DNA of 64,000 bases from Pseudomonas sp. Os17 (GTDB lineage: Bacteria; Pseudomonadota; Gammaproteobacteria; Pseudomonadales; Pseudomonadaceae): assembly GCF_001547895.1 (NCBI RefSeq), contig NZ_AP014627.1, forward strand, positions 3,041,501 through 3,105,500, given 5' to 3'. Position numbers and translations under genes: made by a program. The notes below the pieces were generated by a model that was given only the letters and a program-made list of their open reading frames with translations, ran no database searches and had not been told where the DNA came from. Below, piece after piece: positions 17,322 to 26,998 of the stretch. The number at the start of each line of letters is the position of its first letter. Position 1 is the first letter of the stretch.

Positions 17322-20300
17322 TCAGCCCTTGGTCGAACCGCGCTTGACCAGCTTCATCACCACCACGAAGAACACCGGGACGAAGATCACCGCCAGGGTC
17401 GCGGTGATCATGCCGCCGATCACCCCGGTGCCGATGGCTTGCTGGCTGGCGGAGCTGGCGCCGGTGGCGATGGCCAGGGGCACCACGCCGAGGATGAAGG
17501 CCAGGGAGGTCATGACGATCGGCCGCAGGCGCAGGCGCGCGGCTTGCACCGTGGCGTCGATCAGGTCGTGGCCTTCGTCGTACAGGCTCTTGGCGAACTC
17601 GATGATCAGGATCGCGTTCTTCGCCGACAGGCCGATGATGGTGATCAGGCCGACCTTGAAGAACACGTCGTTGGGCATCCCGCGCACGCTCACCGCCAGC
17701 ACCGCGCCCAGCACCCCCAGGGGCACCACCAGCAGCACCGAGGTCGGAATCGACCAGCTTTCATACAGCGCCGCCAGGCACAGGAACACGATCAGCAGCG
17801 ACAGCCCCAGCAACAGCGGCGCCTGACTGCCCGAGAGGCGTTCCTGCAGCGACAGGCCGGTCCACTCCAGGCCCAGGCCGGCGGGCAACTGGCTCACCAG
17901 CCGCTCGATTTCCTGCATGGCTTCACCGGTGCTGTGGCCCGGAGCCGGCTCGCCGGAGATGGCGATGGCCGGGTAGCCGTTGTAGCGGGTCAGCTGGGCC
18001 GGGCCCAGGGTCCAGCTGGCGCGGACGAAGGCTGACAGCGGCACCATCTTGCCGGCGCTGTTGCGCACCTGCATCCGCAGCAGGTCCTCGACCTGGCTGC
18101 GCTGGTCGCCTTCGGCCTGGACCACCACCCGCTGCATCCGTCCCTGGTTGGGGAAGTCGTTGATGTAGGCCGAGCCCAGGGCCGTGGACAGCAGGTTGCC
18201 GATATCGGCGAAGGACACGCCCAGGGCATTGGCCTGCTTGCGGTCCACTTCCAGTTGCACCTGGGGCGCTTCGGCCAGGGCGCTTTCGCGGACGTTGGCC
18301 AGGATCGGGCTCTTTTCCGTGGCCGCCAGCAGCTCGGTCCGGGCCTGCATCAGCGCGGCATGGCCGACGCCACCCCGATCCTGCAGACGGAACTCGAAGC
18401 CGCTGGAGGTGCCCAGGCCGTCGATCGGTGGCGGCAGCACGGCGTAGACCACGGCGTCCTTGATTGCGCTCAGCGCCGCGTTGGCCCGGTCGGCGATGGC
18501 CATGGCCGAGTCGTCGCTGCCCCGTTGCGACCAGTCCTTGAGGGTGGTGAAGGCCAACGCCGCGTTCTGTCCGCTACCGGAGAAGCTGAAGCCGAGGATG
18601 ACGGTGCTGTCGCCCACGCCCGGCTCGCCGGCGTTGTGCGTTTCGATCTGCTCCACCACCTTGACCGTGCGGTTCTGGCTGGCGCCGGGCGGCAGCTGGA
18701 TATCGGTGATGGTGTAGCCCTGATCCTCCACCGGCAGGAAGGAGGAGGGCAGGCGACTGAACAGCAGCGCCATGATCGCCAGCAGCGCGACGTAGATCAG
18801 CAGGTAGCGGCCAGTGCGCTTGAGGGCGTAGCTCACGCCGCCCTCGTAGCTGTTGCTCAGGCGTTCGAAGCGCCGGTTGAACCAGCCGAAGAAGCCCTTG
18901 CGCTCATGGTGCTCGCCGGCAGCGATGGGCTTGAGCAGGGTGGCGCACAGGGCCGGAGTCAGGGTCAGGGCGAGGAACGCCGAGAACAGGATCGAGGTGG
19001 CCATGGACAGGGAGAACTGCTGATAGATCACCCCCACCGAGCCCGGCATGAAGGCCATGGGAATGAACACCGCCACCAGCACCAGGGTGATGCCGATGAT
19101 GGCTCCGGTGATCTGCTTCATCGCCTTGCGCGTGGCGTCCTTGGGCGACAGGCCCTCGGTGGCCATGATCCGCTCGACGTTCTCCACCACCACGATGGCG
19201 TCGTCCACCAGGATGCCGATGGCCAGCACCATGCCGAACATGGTCAGCACGTTGATGGAGAACCCCAGGGCCAGCATGGTGGCGAAGGTGCCCATCAGCG
19301 CCACCGGCACCACCAGGGTCGGGATCAGGGTGTAGCGGATGTTCTGCAGGAACAGGAACATCACCAGGAACACCAGGGCCATGGCTTCGAGCAGGGTGTA
19401 GATCACCTTGGTGATCGAAACCTTGACGAACGGCGAGGTGTCGTAGGGGATCTTGTATTCCACTCCCGCCGGGAAGTAGCGCGACAGCTCGTCCATCTTG
19501 GCGCGGATCAGGGTCGCGGTGCTCAGGGCGTTGGCCCCGGGCGACAGCTGCACACCGACCGCGGTGGACGGCTTGCCGTTCAGGCGAGTGCCGAACTGGT
19601 ATTCCTGGCTACCCACTTCCACCCGCGCCACATCGCCGATGCGCACCGTGGAGCCGTCCGGGTTGGCCCGCAGCACGATGTCGGCGAACTCCTCGGGGGT
19701 GGTCAGCTGGCCCTTGACCAGAATGGTCGCGGTGATTTCCTGGCTGGACGGGTTGGGCAGGTCGCCGATGCTGCCGGCCGGGACCTGGGCGTTCTGCGCC
19801 GCGACCGCGGCATTGACGTCCGCCGGGGTGAGGTTGAAACCGACCAGTTTCTGCGGGTCGACCCAGATGCGCATGGCCCGTTCGGCGCCGTACAGCTGGG
19901 CCTTGCCGACGCCGTCCACGCGACGGATCTCGTTCATCACGTTGCGCGCCAGGTAGTCGCTGAGGCCGACATTGCTCAGGCGCCCGTCGTTGGAGGTCAG
20001 GGTGATCAGCAGCAGGAAGCCGGCGGACACCTTCTCCACCTGCAGGCCTTGCTGGGTCACGGCCTGGGGCAGACGTGGCTCCACCGCCTTGAGGCGGTTC
20101 TGCACATCGACCTGGGCCAGCTCCGGATTGGTGCCGGGCTGGAAGGTCGCGGTGATGGTGGCGCTGCCCAGGCTGCTCTGGGAGGAGAAGTACAGCAGGT
20201 GATCGGCGCCGTTGAGCTCCTGCTCGATCAGGCTGACCACCGATTCGTCCAGGGTCTGCGCCGAGGCGCCGGGATAGACGGCGTAGATCTCGATCTGCGG

Positions 20301-20420
20301 CGGCGCCACGTTGGGGTACTGCGCCACCGGCAACTGGGGAATGGCCAGGGCGCCACCCAGGAGGATGAAAAAGGCGACCACCCAGGCAAAGACCGGGCGG
20401 TCAATAAAGAATTGCGGCAT
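17322..20420 (-). CDS. mexN: RND multidrug efflux permease, MexN-like
   Basis: Inner-membrane drug/proton antiporter of 1032 aa, the usual HAE1 length. It begins MPQFFIDRPVFAWVVAFFIL, the classic AcrB/MexB-type N-terminus, and has two repeats of six transmembrane helices with large periplasmic loops. The helix-4 proton-relay segment GILVDDAIVVVENVERIM carries the two essential aspartates. It follows its adaptor gene after 10 bases, and no outer-membrane channel gene is present. A two-component system is divergent. This arrangement matches mexMN with PA1437–PA1438 of P. aeruginosa, so the symbol is by synteny and moderately certain. Confidence 0.85.
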   Translation of the reverse strand: MPQFFIDRPVFAWVVAFFILLGGALAIPQLPVAQYPNVAPPQIEIYAVYPGASAQTLDESVVSLIEQELNGADHLLYFSSQSSLGSATITATFQPGTNPELAQVDVQNRLKAVEPRLPQAVTQQGLQVEKVSAGFLLLITLTSNDGRLSNVGLSDYLARNVMNEIRRVDGVGKAQLYGAERAMRIWVDPQKLVGFNLTPADVNAAVAAQNAQVPAGSIGDLPNPSSQEITATILVKGQLTTPEEFADIVLRANPDGSTVRIGDVARVEVGSQEYQFGTRLNGKPSTAVGVQLSPGANALSTATLIRAKMDELSRYFPAGVEYKIPYDTSPFVKVSITKVIYTLLEAMALVFLVMFLFLQNIRYTLIPTLVVPVALMGTFATMLALGFSINVLTMFGMVLAIGILVDDAIVVVENVERIMATEGLSPKDATRKAMKQITGAIIGITLVLVAVFIPMAFMPGSVGVIYQQFSLSMATSILFSAFLALTLTPALCATLLKPIAAGEHHERKGFFGWFNRRFERLSNSYEGGVSYALKRTGRYLLIYVALLAIMALLFSRLPSSFLPVEDQGYTITDIQLPPGASQNRTVKVVEQIETHNAGEPGVGDSTVILGFSFSGSGQNAALAFTTLKDWSQRGSDDSAMAIADRANAALSAIKDAVVYAVLPPPIDGLGTSSGFEFRLQDRGGVGHAALMQARTELLAATEKSPILANVRESALAEAPQVQLEVDRKQANALGVSFADIGNLLSTALGSAYINDFPNQGRMQRVVVQAEGDQRSQVEDLLRMQVRNSAGKMVPLSAFVRASWTLGPAQLTRYNGYPAIAISGEPAPGHSTGEAMQEIERLVSQLPAGLGLEWTGLSLQERLSGSQAPLLLGLSLLIVFLCLAALYESWSIPTSVLLVVPLGVLGAVLAVSVRGMPNDVFFKVGLITIIGLSAKNAILIIEFAKSLYDEGHDLIDATVQAARLRLRPIVMTSLAFILGVVPLAIATGASSASQQAIGTGVIGGMITATLAVIFVPVFFVVVMKLVKRGSTKG

Positions 20421-20430
20421 GTCGTACTAC

Positions 20431-21585
20431 CTACTGGCCAGCGGGCTGGGCGAGTGCAAGGGGAGTGGTGTCGATCTGCACCGGCTCGCCGGGACGGGCG
20501 TGCTGCAAGCCTTCGACAATGACTCGGTCACCGGGCTTGAGGCCCTCGGTGACGATCCAGCGGTCTTTCTGCACCCCGCCCAGTTGCACCGGGTGCTGCA
20601 CCACGCGGTTCTCGGCATCTACCAGCAGCACCTGGGCGATACCGGCACTGTCACGCTGGATAGCCCGTTGCGGCACGCTGATGCCTTGCTGGTTGACGGC
20701 CTGTTCCAGGCGCACGCGCACGAAGCTGCCCGGCAGCAGGTCGAGGTCCGGATTGGGGAACTCGCTGCGCAGGATGATCTGCCCGGTGCCCGGGTCGACG
20801 CTGATATCGGCGAACAGCAGCTTGCCCGGCAACGGGTAGAGGCTGCCGTCGTCCTGGATCAGGGTGGCCTTGGCCTGGTCCTTGCCAACCTGCTGCAACT
20901 GCCCGGCGCGCAAGGCCCGGCGCAGCTCGTTGAGCTCGCGGGTGGATTGGGTCAGGTCGGCGTGGATCGGGTTCAACTGCTGGATCAGTGCCATGGGGGT
21001 GGATTCGTTCTGGCCCACCAGGGCGCCCTCGGTGACCAGGGCCCGGCCGACCCGTCCGGAAATCGGTGCGGTGACGGTGGCGAAGTCCAGGTTGAGCTTG
21101 GCGCGCTTGACCGCGGCCTGATTGGCCGCCACTTCGGCGTCGGCCTGGCGCCGGGTCGCCCGGGCGTTGTCGTATTCCTGGCCGCTGATGGCCTGGTCGG
21201 CGATCAGCTTGGCAAAGCGCTGTTCCTGCAGGCGCGCCTGGAAGGCGCTGGCCTCGGCCTTGCGCAGGTTGGCCCGGGCGCTGTCCAGGTCGGCCTGGAA
21301 GGGCGCCGGATCGATGCGGAACAGCACATCGCCCTGCTTGACGTCCGAGCCCTCGCGGAAGGTCTGCTGCAACACCACGCCGGCCACCCGGGCGCGCACT
21401 TCGGCGCTGCGCGGCGCAGCGATGCGTCCGCTCAGTTCGCTGGTGATGGACAGGGCCTGGCTCTGCACCGTCTCGATCCGCACGGTGGCGGTTGGTGGTG
21501 CCTGTTCGCCTTCGGTCTTGCTGCAGGCGCTCAACGCCGTCGCCAGAACCAGCAGGCAGAGTGGCGCGAGGAGTTTATTCGACAT
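20431..21585 (-). CDS. mexM: RND periplasmic adaptor (membrane fusion protein), MexM-like
   Basis: A 384-aa membrane fusion protein from ATG 21585 (GGGG upstream). The N-terminal lipoprotein signal ends at the lipobox LSAC (…VLATALSACSKTE), so it is anchored to the inner membrane and links permease to channel. The lipoyl halves (RARVAGVVLQQTFREGSDVKQGDVLFRID, then VTAPISGRVGRALVTEGALV) flank an α-helical hairpin. The operon has no outer-membrane channel, so it probably recruits one encoded elsewhere, as MexMN does with OprM (family knowledge). Confidence 0.85.
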   Translation of the reverse strand: MSNKLLAPLCLLVLATALSACSKTEGEQAPPTATVRIETVQSQALSITSELSGRIAAPRSAEVRARVAGVVLQQTFREGSDVKQGDVLFRIDPAPFQADLDSARANLRKAEASAFQARLQEQRFAKLIADQAISGQEYDNARATRRQADAEVAANQAAVKRAKLNLDFATVTAPISGRVGRALVTEGALVGQNESTPMALIQQLNPIHADLTQSTRELNELRRALRAGQLQQVGKDQAKATLIQDDGSLYPLPGKLLFADISVDPGTGQIILRSEFPNPDLDLLPGSFVRVRLEQAVNQQGISVPQRAIQRDSAGIAQVLLVDAENRVVQHPVQLGGVQKDRWIVTEGLKPGDRVIVEGLQHARPGEPVQIDTTPLALAQPAGQ

Positions 21586-21787
21586 GCTGATACCCCAATA
21601 ATGACCTCGGCATGCTAAGGGCATGGGTCAAGGCCCGCTGTGAAGCTGTGTAGGTGCTGTGTGAAAAAGTGTGAAGCGGGCGCGCTTGCGCGATGAGTGT
21701 TGTATATCCTTGGCGCCTTGCTGCGGTGGCCCGGTGCTCTATAAGGAACGCCGCTACTCTGTATTTCTTCAATAAAGACCTCTTGTC

Positions 21788-22489
21788 ATGCCCAATATTC
21801 TTCTTGTCGAAGACGACACCGCGCTCTCGGAGCTGATTGCCAGCTACCTGGAGCGCAATGGCTATCAGGTCAGTGTGATCAGTCGCGGCGATCAGGTGCG
21901 CGAACGGGCCAAGGCCAGCCCGCCGGATCTGGTGATCCTCGACCTGATGCTGCCGGGCCTGGATGGCCTGCAGGTCTGTCGCTTGTTGCGTGCCGACTCG
22001 GCCACCTTGCCGATCCTGATGCTGACCGCCCGCGATGATAGCCATGATCAGGTACTGGGTCTGGAAATGGGCGCCGACGACTATGTGACAAAACCTTGCG
22101 AACCGCGAGTGCTTCTGGCCCGGGTGCGCACCTTGCTGCGCCGCAGCAGCCTCGGCGAGCCGCAGGCGGCCAGCGACCAGATCCTCATGGGCAACCTGTG
22201 CATCGACTTGTGCGAGCGCACCGTGACCTGGCGCGAGCAGTTGGTGGAGCTGTCCAGTGGCGAGTACAACCTGCTGGTGGTGCTGGCCCGGCATGCCGGC
22301 GAAGTGCTGAGCCGCGACCAGATCCTCCAGCGGCTGCGGGGCATCGAGTTCAACGGCACCGACCGTTCGGTGGACGTGGCCATTTCCAAGCTGCGGCGCA
22401 AGTTCGACGACCACGCTGGCGAAGCGCGCAAGATCAAGACCGTGTGGGGCAAGGGCTACCTGTTCAGCCGTTCCGAGTGGGAATGCTGA
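21788..22489 (+). CDS. OmpR-family response regulator, RstA/PA1437-like
   Basis: A 233-aa regulator with an N-terminal receiver (acidic pocket ED at 8–10, phospho-acceptor D52 in LDLMLPG, lysine in VTKPCEP) and a C-terminal winged-helix DNA-binding domain (SSGEYNLLVVLARHAGEVLSR, then DRSVDVAISKLRRKF). It is divergent from mexMN-like genes, with 202 bases between starts, and probably controls them and itself. The sensor kinase follows after 4 bases. Confidence 0.93.
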   Translation: MPNILLVEDDTALSELIASYLERNGYQVSVISRGDQVRERAKASPPDLVILDLMLPGLDGLQVCRLLRADSATLPILMLTARDDSHDQVLGLEMGADDYVTKPCEPRVLLARVRTLLRRSSLGEPQAASDQILMGNLCIDLCERTVTWREQLVELSSGEYNLLVVLARHAGEVLSRDQILQRLRGIEFNGTDRSVDVAISKLRRKFDDHAGEARKIKTVWGKGYLFSRSEWEC

Positions 22490-22493
22490 TTCC

Positions 22494-23798
22494 ATGCTGC
22501 GCATCCTGGTCCGGCTGTACCTGATTACCATCGTCGCCTTCAGCGCGGCGATCTACCTGATTCCGGACCTGGTGATCAAGGTCTTCCACGAGCGCTTCGT
22601 GGATTACAACCTGGAACAGTCCCGAGGCCTGCAAGGCCTGATCGTCAAGCAGTTCCGCGCGGTTCCCGCCGCGCAGTGGCCGGATCTGGTCAAGGAAATG
22701 GACCAGGAATTCCATCCGCTGCAAGTGGCCCTGGTGCGCATCGACGACCCGGACTTCAGCCTGTACGAGCGTGAACGCCTGGCCCGCGGCGAAAAGGTGG
22801 TCCGCCTGGGGGACTGGGGCTGGCGCACCCTGGCGGTGTCGCCGCTGGACGAGCAACTGGCGGTCAAGCTGGTGGTGCCGCCGGATCCGCTGGACGTCAA
22901 CCTGCTGTACTGGAGCATCAACGTACTGATCGTCGCGGTGCTGCTGGCTTGCCTGCTGCTCTGGGTCAGGCCGCACTGGCGCGACCTGGAACGCCTGAAA
23001 CGCACCGCCGAGCGTTTCGGCAAGGGGCACCTGGGCGAGCGCACGCAGCTGCCCGGCAGTTCCAACATCGGCAGCCTGGCCCATGTCTTCGACACCATGG
23101 CCGGGGACATCGAGCAGTTGCTCAATCAGCAGCGGGACCTGCTCAACGCCGTGTCCCATGAGCTGCGCACGCCCTTGACCCGACTGGATTTCGGCCTGGC
23201 CCTGGTGCTCTCCGACGATCTGCCCGCGGCCAGCCGCGAGCGCCTGCAGGGGCTGGTGGCGCATATTCGCGAGCTGGATGAACTGGTGCTGGAGCTGCTG
23301 TCCTACAGCCGCCTGCAGAACCCGGCCTGCCTGCCGGAGCAGGTCGAGGTGTCCCTGGACGAGTTCATCGACAGCATCCTCGGCAGCGTCGATGACGAGC
23401 TGGAGTCGGAGCTGGTCATCGATGTGCTGTTGCACGGCACCCTGGAGCGTTTCACCCTGGACCCGCGGCTCACCGCCCGGGCCCTGCAGAACCTGCTGCG
23501 CAACGCCACCCGCTACTGTGAAAAACGCATCCAGGTCGGGGTGCTGGTGAGCGACGAGCGCTGCGAAATCTGGGTCGACGATGACGGCATTGGCATTCCC
23601 GACGATGAGCGCGAACGAGTGTTCGAGCCGTTCTATCGCCTGGATCGCAGCCGCGACCGCTCCACCGGCGGTTTTGGCCTGGGGCTGGCCATCAGCCGCC
23701 GCGCCCTGGAAGCCCAGGACGGCACCCTGACCGTCGAGGCCTCGCCCCTGGGGGGCGCGCGTTTTCGCCTGAGCCTGCCGCCCCCGACCACTCGCTGA
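22494..23798 (+). CDS. membrane sensor histidine kinase, RstB/PA1438-like
   Basis: A 434-aa kinase with one transmembrane helix at about residues 5–23, a periplasmic sensor of about 110 residues and a second helix near 140–160 (INVLIVAVLLACLLLWV). HAMP follows, then HisKA with the phospho-acceptor H222 in NAVSHELRTPLTRLD, and the catalytic domain with N, G1 (DDDGIGIPD) and G2 (GFGLGLAI) boxes. It is paired with the response regulator upstream. The stimulus is unknown; control of a MexMN-type pump suggests envelope or antimicrobial stress, as inference. Confidence 0.93.
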   Translation: MLRILVRLYLITIVAFSAAIYLIPDLVIKVFHERFVDYNLEQSRGLQGLIVKQFRAVPAAQWPDLVKEMDQEFHPLQVALVRIDDPDFSLYERERLARGEKVVRLGDWGWRTLAVSPLDEQLAVKLVVPPDPLDVNLLYWSINVLIVAVLLACLLLWVRPHWRDLERLKRTAERFGKGHLGERTQLPGSSNIGSLAHVFDTMAGDIEQLLNQQRDLLNAVSHELRTPLTRLDFGLALVLSDDLPAASRERLQGLVAHIRELDELVLELLSYSRLQNPACLPEQVEVSLDEFIDSILGSVDDELESELVIDVLLHGTLERFTLDPRLTARALQNLLRNATRYCEKRIQVGVLVSDERCEIWVDDDGIGIPDDERERVFEPFYRLDRSRDRSTGGFGLGLAISRRALEAQDGTLTVEASPLGGARFRLSLPPPTTR

Positions 23799-23815
23799 AC
23801 GGCGCCCACCGCCTT

Positions 23816-23936
23816 GTAGCCGCTGCCGAACCTGCGCGGCTGCGATCGCCGACGCAGTCGGCGCAAAGCTGCAACAACGCGGCGTCTGCTCCAGCGTGCC
23901 CTTAGGGCCCGTTCGCAGCCTGCGGCAGCGGCTACA
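23816..23936. repeat. intergenic GTAGCCGCTG-type repeat element
   Basis: The ends are GTAGCCGCTGCC and GGCAGCGGCTAC, with an internal CGTTCGCAGCCTGCGG block shared with copies at 6871, 32593, 51678 and 53991. It fills most of the gap between the sensor kinase and the isomerase gene. Confidence 0.75.
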
Positions 23937-24071
23937 CAAACCGGCGTGCCTTCAAGGGCGCGCGCCAGCCTGCGGCCAGTCCCGCTTTTGGCCAATGCGC
24001 TGCCTTACGGCTCGTCACCGTCGCTTGCTATAGTTCGGGCCTCATTTTCCGCCCAGTAAAGGATCACTGCC

Positions 24072-24884
24072 ATGTCCGAATACCAAGCCTTTCGCGTCGA
24101 ACTCGCTGACAACATCGCCCATGTGCAGATCAATCGCCCGGAGAAGATCAACGCGATGAACGCCGCGTTCTGGAGCGAAATCGTCGAGATCTTCCGCTGG
24201 ATCGACGACACCGACGCGGTGCGGGTGGTGGTGCTCAGCGGCGCCGGCAAGCATTTTTCCTCGGGCATCGATCTGATGATGCTGGCCGGGGTGGCCAACG
24301 AACTGGGCAAGGACGTGGGCCGCAATGCGCGCCTGCTGCGGCGCAAGATTCTCCAGCTGCAATCCTCCTTCAATGCCGTGGACAACTGCCGCAAGCCGGT
24401 GCTGGCAGCGATCCAGGGCTACTGCCTGGGCGGCGCCATCGACCTGATCAGCGCCTGCGACATGCGGTATGCCGCCGATGACGCGCAGTTCTCTATCAAG
24501 GAAATCGACATCGGCATGGCGGCGGATGTCGGCACACTGCAACGTTTGCCGCGTATCATCGGCGACGGCATGCTGCGCGAGCTGGCCTACACTGGGCGCA
24601 CCTTCGGTGCCGAGGAGGCGCGCCGCATCGGCCTGGTCAATCGCACCTACAGCGATGCCTCAAGCCTGCTGGACGGGGTCATGGAGATTGCCCGGGAGAT
24701 TGCCGCCAAGTCGCCGATCGCCGTCAGCGGCACCAAGGAAATGCTCAGCTACATGCGTGACCACCGGATCGACGACGGCCTGGAATATGTCGCCACCTGG
24801 AACGCCGCCATGTTGCAATCCACCGACTTGCGTGTGGCCATTGCCGCCCACATGAGCAAACAGAAACCCGAATTTCTGGATTGA
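24072..24884 (+). CDS. crotonase-fold Δ3,5-Δ2,4-dienoyl-CoA isomerase-like enzyme
   Basis: A 270-aa enoyl-CoA hydratase/isomerase superfamily member. The oxyanion-hole segments are GKHFSSGIDLMML and YCLGGAIDLISACDMRYA. The downstream segment KEIDIGMAADVGTLQRLPRIIGD carries E144 and D152 at the same eight-residue spacing as the catalytic Glu and Asp of mammalian ECH1, pointing to dienoyl-CoA isomerase rather than plain hydratase. This would serve β-oxidation of unsaturated fatty acids with odd double bonds. nudC follows after 6 bases. The same pairing occurs in P. aeruginosa (PA1821–PA1823 region, from memory). Confidence 0.85.
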   Translation: MSEYQAFRVELADNIAHVQINRPEKINAMNAAFWSEIVEIFRWIDDTDAVRVVVLSGAGKHFSSGIDLMMLAGVANELGKDVGRNARLLRRKILQLQSSFNAVDNCRKPVLAAIQGYCLGGAIDLISACDMRYAADDAQFSIKEIDIGMAADVGTLQRLPRIIGDGMLRELAYTGRTFGAEEARRIGLVNRTYSDASSLLDGVMEIAREIAAKSPIAVSGTKEMLSYMRDHRIDDGLEYVATWNAAMLQSTDLRVAIAAHMSKQKPEFLD

Positions 24885-24890
24885 TAGACG

Positions 24891-25721
24891 ATGATTGAAC
24901 GCTGGACCACCGCAGTACTGGATACCGAACTTTCCGGCGGCTGGGCCGTGGCCCGTGGCCCGGACGGCTTTCTCTATGACGACAACGGCGCGCTGTTTCC
25001 CCGGCACTGGCTCAAGGGCCAGGACCTGCCGCTGCTGGCCGAGCACGGCATCGGCCACCTCGATGGCGAGCCGGTGTACCTGCTGGAGCTCAGTGGCCGC
25101 GCCGAGGTGCCCGGCTGCGGCTGGAAAGGCCTGCGGGCCTTCATGCTGGAGGGCGATCACACCCTGTACAAGGTCCTGGGCTACGCCGCCCAGATCGGCA
25201 CCTGGGCCCGGGAACATCGTTTCTGCGGCAGTTGCGGCCGGCCCAATGTGCAGGTGCCCGGGGAGCGGGCGATGTACTGCGAGTCCTGCGATCTGCGGGC
25301 CTACCCGCGCATTTCACCGAGCATGATCGTGCTGGTCACCCGCGGCGATGAAGTGTTGCTGGCCCGTTCGCCGCGTTTCGTCACCGGGGTCTACAGCACC
25401 CTGGCCGGCTTTGCCGAGCCCGGCGAGTCGGCGGAGGACTGCCTGATTCGCGAGGTGCGCGAGGAGGTGAGCATCGAGGTCAAGAACATCCAGTACGTGG
25501 GCAGCCAGTGCTGGCCGTTCCCGCACTCGATGATGCTGGGCTTCCATGCCGAATACGCCGGCGGCGAGATCGTGCCCCAGGAAGACGAGATCGAGGACGC
25601 CCAGTGGTTCAACGTCCATGCGCTACCGCCGTTGCCGGCCTCGCGCTCGATTGCCCGCTACCTGATCGACCTCTACGTGGCGCGTCGCCTAGGCCACGCT
25701 GAACCAGTGCTGCCAGGCTAG
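24891..25721 (+). CDS. nudC: NAD(+) diphosphatase / RNA NAD-decapping Nudix hydrolase
   Basis: A 276-aa enzyme splitting NADH/NAD into NMN(H) and AMP and, in characterised homologues, removing NAD caps from RNA. It has an N-terminal domain, then a four-cysteine zinc ribbon (CGSC and YCESC), then the Nudix box starting at G173 ([20 protein letters not shown]). Two substitutions stand out: the usual glycine near the end of the Nudix box is Ser, and the NudC signature SQPWPFPxS reads SQCWPFPHS. Both may be normal for Pseudomonas. Its end overlaps the convergent transporter gene by 33 bases. Confidence 0.93.
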   Translation: MIERWTTAVLDTELSGGWAVARGPDGFLYDDNGALFPRHWLKGQDLPLLAEHGIGHLDGEPVYLLELSGRAEVPGCGWKGLRAFMLEGDHTLYKVLGYAAQIGTWAREHRFCGSCGRPNVQVPGERAMYCESCDLRAYPRISPSMIVLVTRGDEVLLARSPRFVTGVYSTLAGFAEPGESAEDCLIREVREEVSIEVKNIQYVGSQCWPFPHSMMLGFHAEYAGGEIVPQEDEIEDAQWFNVHALPPLPASRSIARYLIDLYVARRLGHAEPVLPG

Positions 25722-26468
25722 GCGCACGGTCAACCCGAGAACCACGGTGATGAACACCGGGCGAATGAACTTAGCACCACCGCTGATCGCGGTGCGTGCC
25801 CCGAAGAAGGCCCCGACCATCACCGACAGGCCCATGCACAGGCCGATGATCCAGTCCACCTGCCCGGAGAACACGAACACCGACAGCGCCGCGATGTTGC
25901 TGACGAAGTTCATGCTGCGGGCCACACCGCTGGCCTTGACCAGATCGATGGGGTAGAGCAGCAGGCTGCTCACGGTCCAGAACGCCCCGGTGCCGGGCCC
26001 GGCCACGCCGTCATAGAAGCCCAGGCTGAAGCCCTGGCTCGACTGCCACTTCTTCTTGATCGGTGCATCGCTGTCCAGCGGCGCCTTGGGCGTGCCGCCG
26101 AACAGTAGGTACAGGCCACAGGCGAAGACGATCACCGGCAGCATCTTGTTCAGCCACTCGGCCGGCAGGTAATGGGCGACGATGGCTCCGGTCAGCGCCC
26201 CCACCAGGGTGCCGATGATGGCGTGCATCCACTGCCGCGGGTGGAACAGCTTGCGCCGATAGAAGGTGAAACTGGCGGTGGCCGAGCCGAAGGTCGAGCT
26301 GAGCTTGTTGGTGCCCAGTACCAGATGCGGCGGCAAGCCCGCGGTCAGCAGGGCGGGCGTGGTCAGCAGGCCACCACCGCCGGCAATGGCGTCGATGAAA
26401 CCGGCGATGAAGGCCACGAGGGCAAGGATGGCGAGGGTGGTCAGGTCTACGCTGAGTTCGAAGGGCAT
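25689..26468 (-). CDS. TauE/SafE family sulfite/organosulfonate exporter
   Basis: Inner-membrane protein of 259 aa with about eight hydrophobic segments. The N-terminal repeat [22 protein letters not shown] followed by [20 protein letters not shown] is diagnostic for TauE/SafE, and the second repeat has [15 protein letters not shown]. The substrate is unknown. It overlaps nudC tail to tail by 33 bases. It is not in an operon with the sulfur genes at 27–29.7 kb, so a sulfur role is only suggested by family. Confidence 0.9.
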   Translation of the reverse strand: MPFELSVDLTTLAILALVAFIAGFIDAIAGGGGLLTTPALLTAGLPPHLVLGTNKLSSTFGSATASFTFYRRKLFHPRQWMHAIIGTLVGALTGAIVAHYLPAEWLNKMLPVIVFACGLYLLFGGTPKAPLDSDAPIKKKWQSSQGFSLGFYDGVAGPGTGAFWTVSSLLLYPIDLVKASGVARSMNFVSNIAALSVFVFSGQVDWIIGLCMGLSVMVGAFFGARTAISGGAKFIRPVFITVVLGLTVRLAWQHWFSVA

Positions 26469-26583
26469 GGATTCGGCTTATTGTTCGGCGGGAAGCGCAA
26501 AGGGGGCTGCGCGAAAGATCGCCATCTTACCTGCAACCCCGCCCGCTGCGCGACCGCCTCGACCTTGGTCTGGTACCCCTATC

Positions 26584-26989
26584 GTAGGAGCCGGCTTGCC
26601 GGCGAATGGGTCCTTGAGCCTTGCGCACGATCGGAGGACGCCCTCGCTGGCAAGCCAGCTCCTACGGACGGCGCAGGGCCCGGAAAGCGTAGGAGCCGGC
26701 TTGCCGGCGAATGGGCCCTTGAGCCTTGTGCGCGATCGGAGGACGCCCTCGCTGGCAAGCCAGCTCCTACGGACGGTGCAGGGCCCGGAAAGCGTAGGAG
26801 CCGGCTTGCCGGCGAATGGGCCCTTGAGCCTTGCGCACGATCGGAGGACGCCCTCGCTGGCAAGCCAGCTCCTACGGACGGCGCAGGGCCCGGAAAGCGT
26901 AGGAGCCGGCTTGCCGGCGAATGGGCCCTTGAGCCTTGTGCGCGACCAGAGGGTGCCTTCGCTGGCAAGCCAGCTCCAACGGACGGTGC
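26584..26989. repeat. four tandem 105-bp REP-pair (BIME-like) units
   Basis: Units start at 26584, 26689, 26794 and 26899, an exact 105-bp period. Each opens with GTAGGAGCCGGCTTGCCGGC, continues through a block like TTGAGCCTTGCGCACGATCG, and closes with the inverted arm CTGGCAAGCCAGCTCCTAC plus a GGACGGYGCAGGGCCCGGAA linker. The fourth unit is slightly diverged (CTCCAAC) and lacks the linker end. Because 105 is a multiple of three, long repetitive frames run through it, but these are not genes. The 115 bases before it hold nothing I can identify. Confidence 0.92.
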
Positions 26990-26998
26990 AGGGAAGGG

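Noticed and set aside
26579..26968. Repetitive peptide frame with 35-residue period
   Set aside because: It comes from the 105-bp repeat length being divisible by three. No ribosome-binding site or protein-like character.
26584..26989. CRISPR array
   Set aside because: The units are 105 bp and identical throughout, with no unique spacers, and there are no cas genes.
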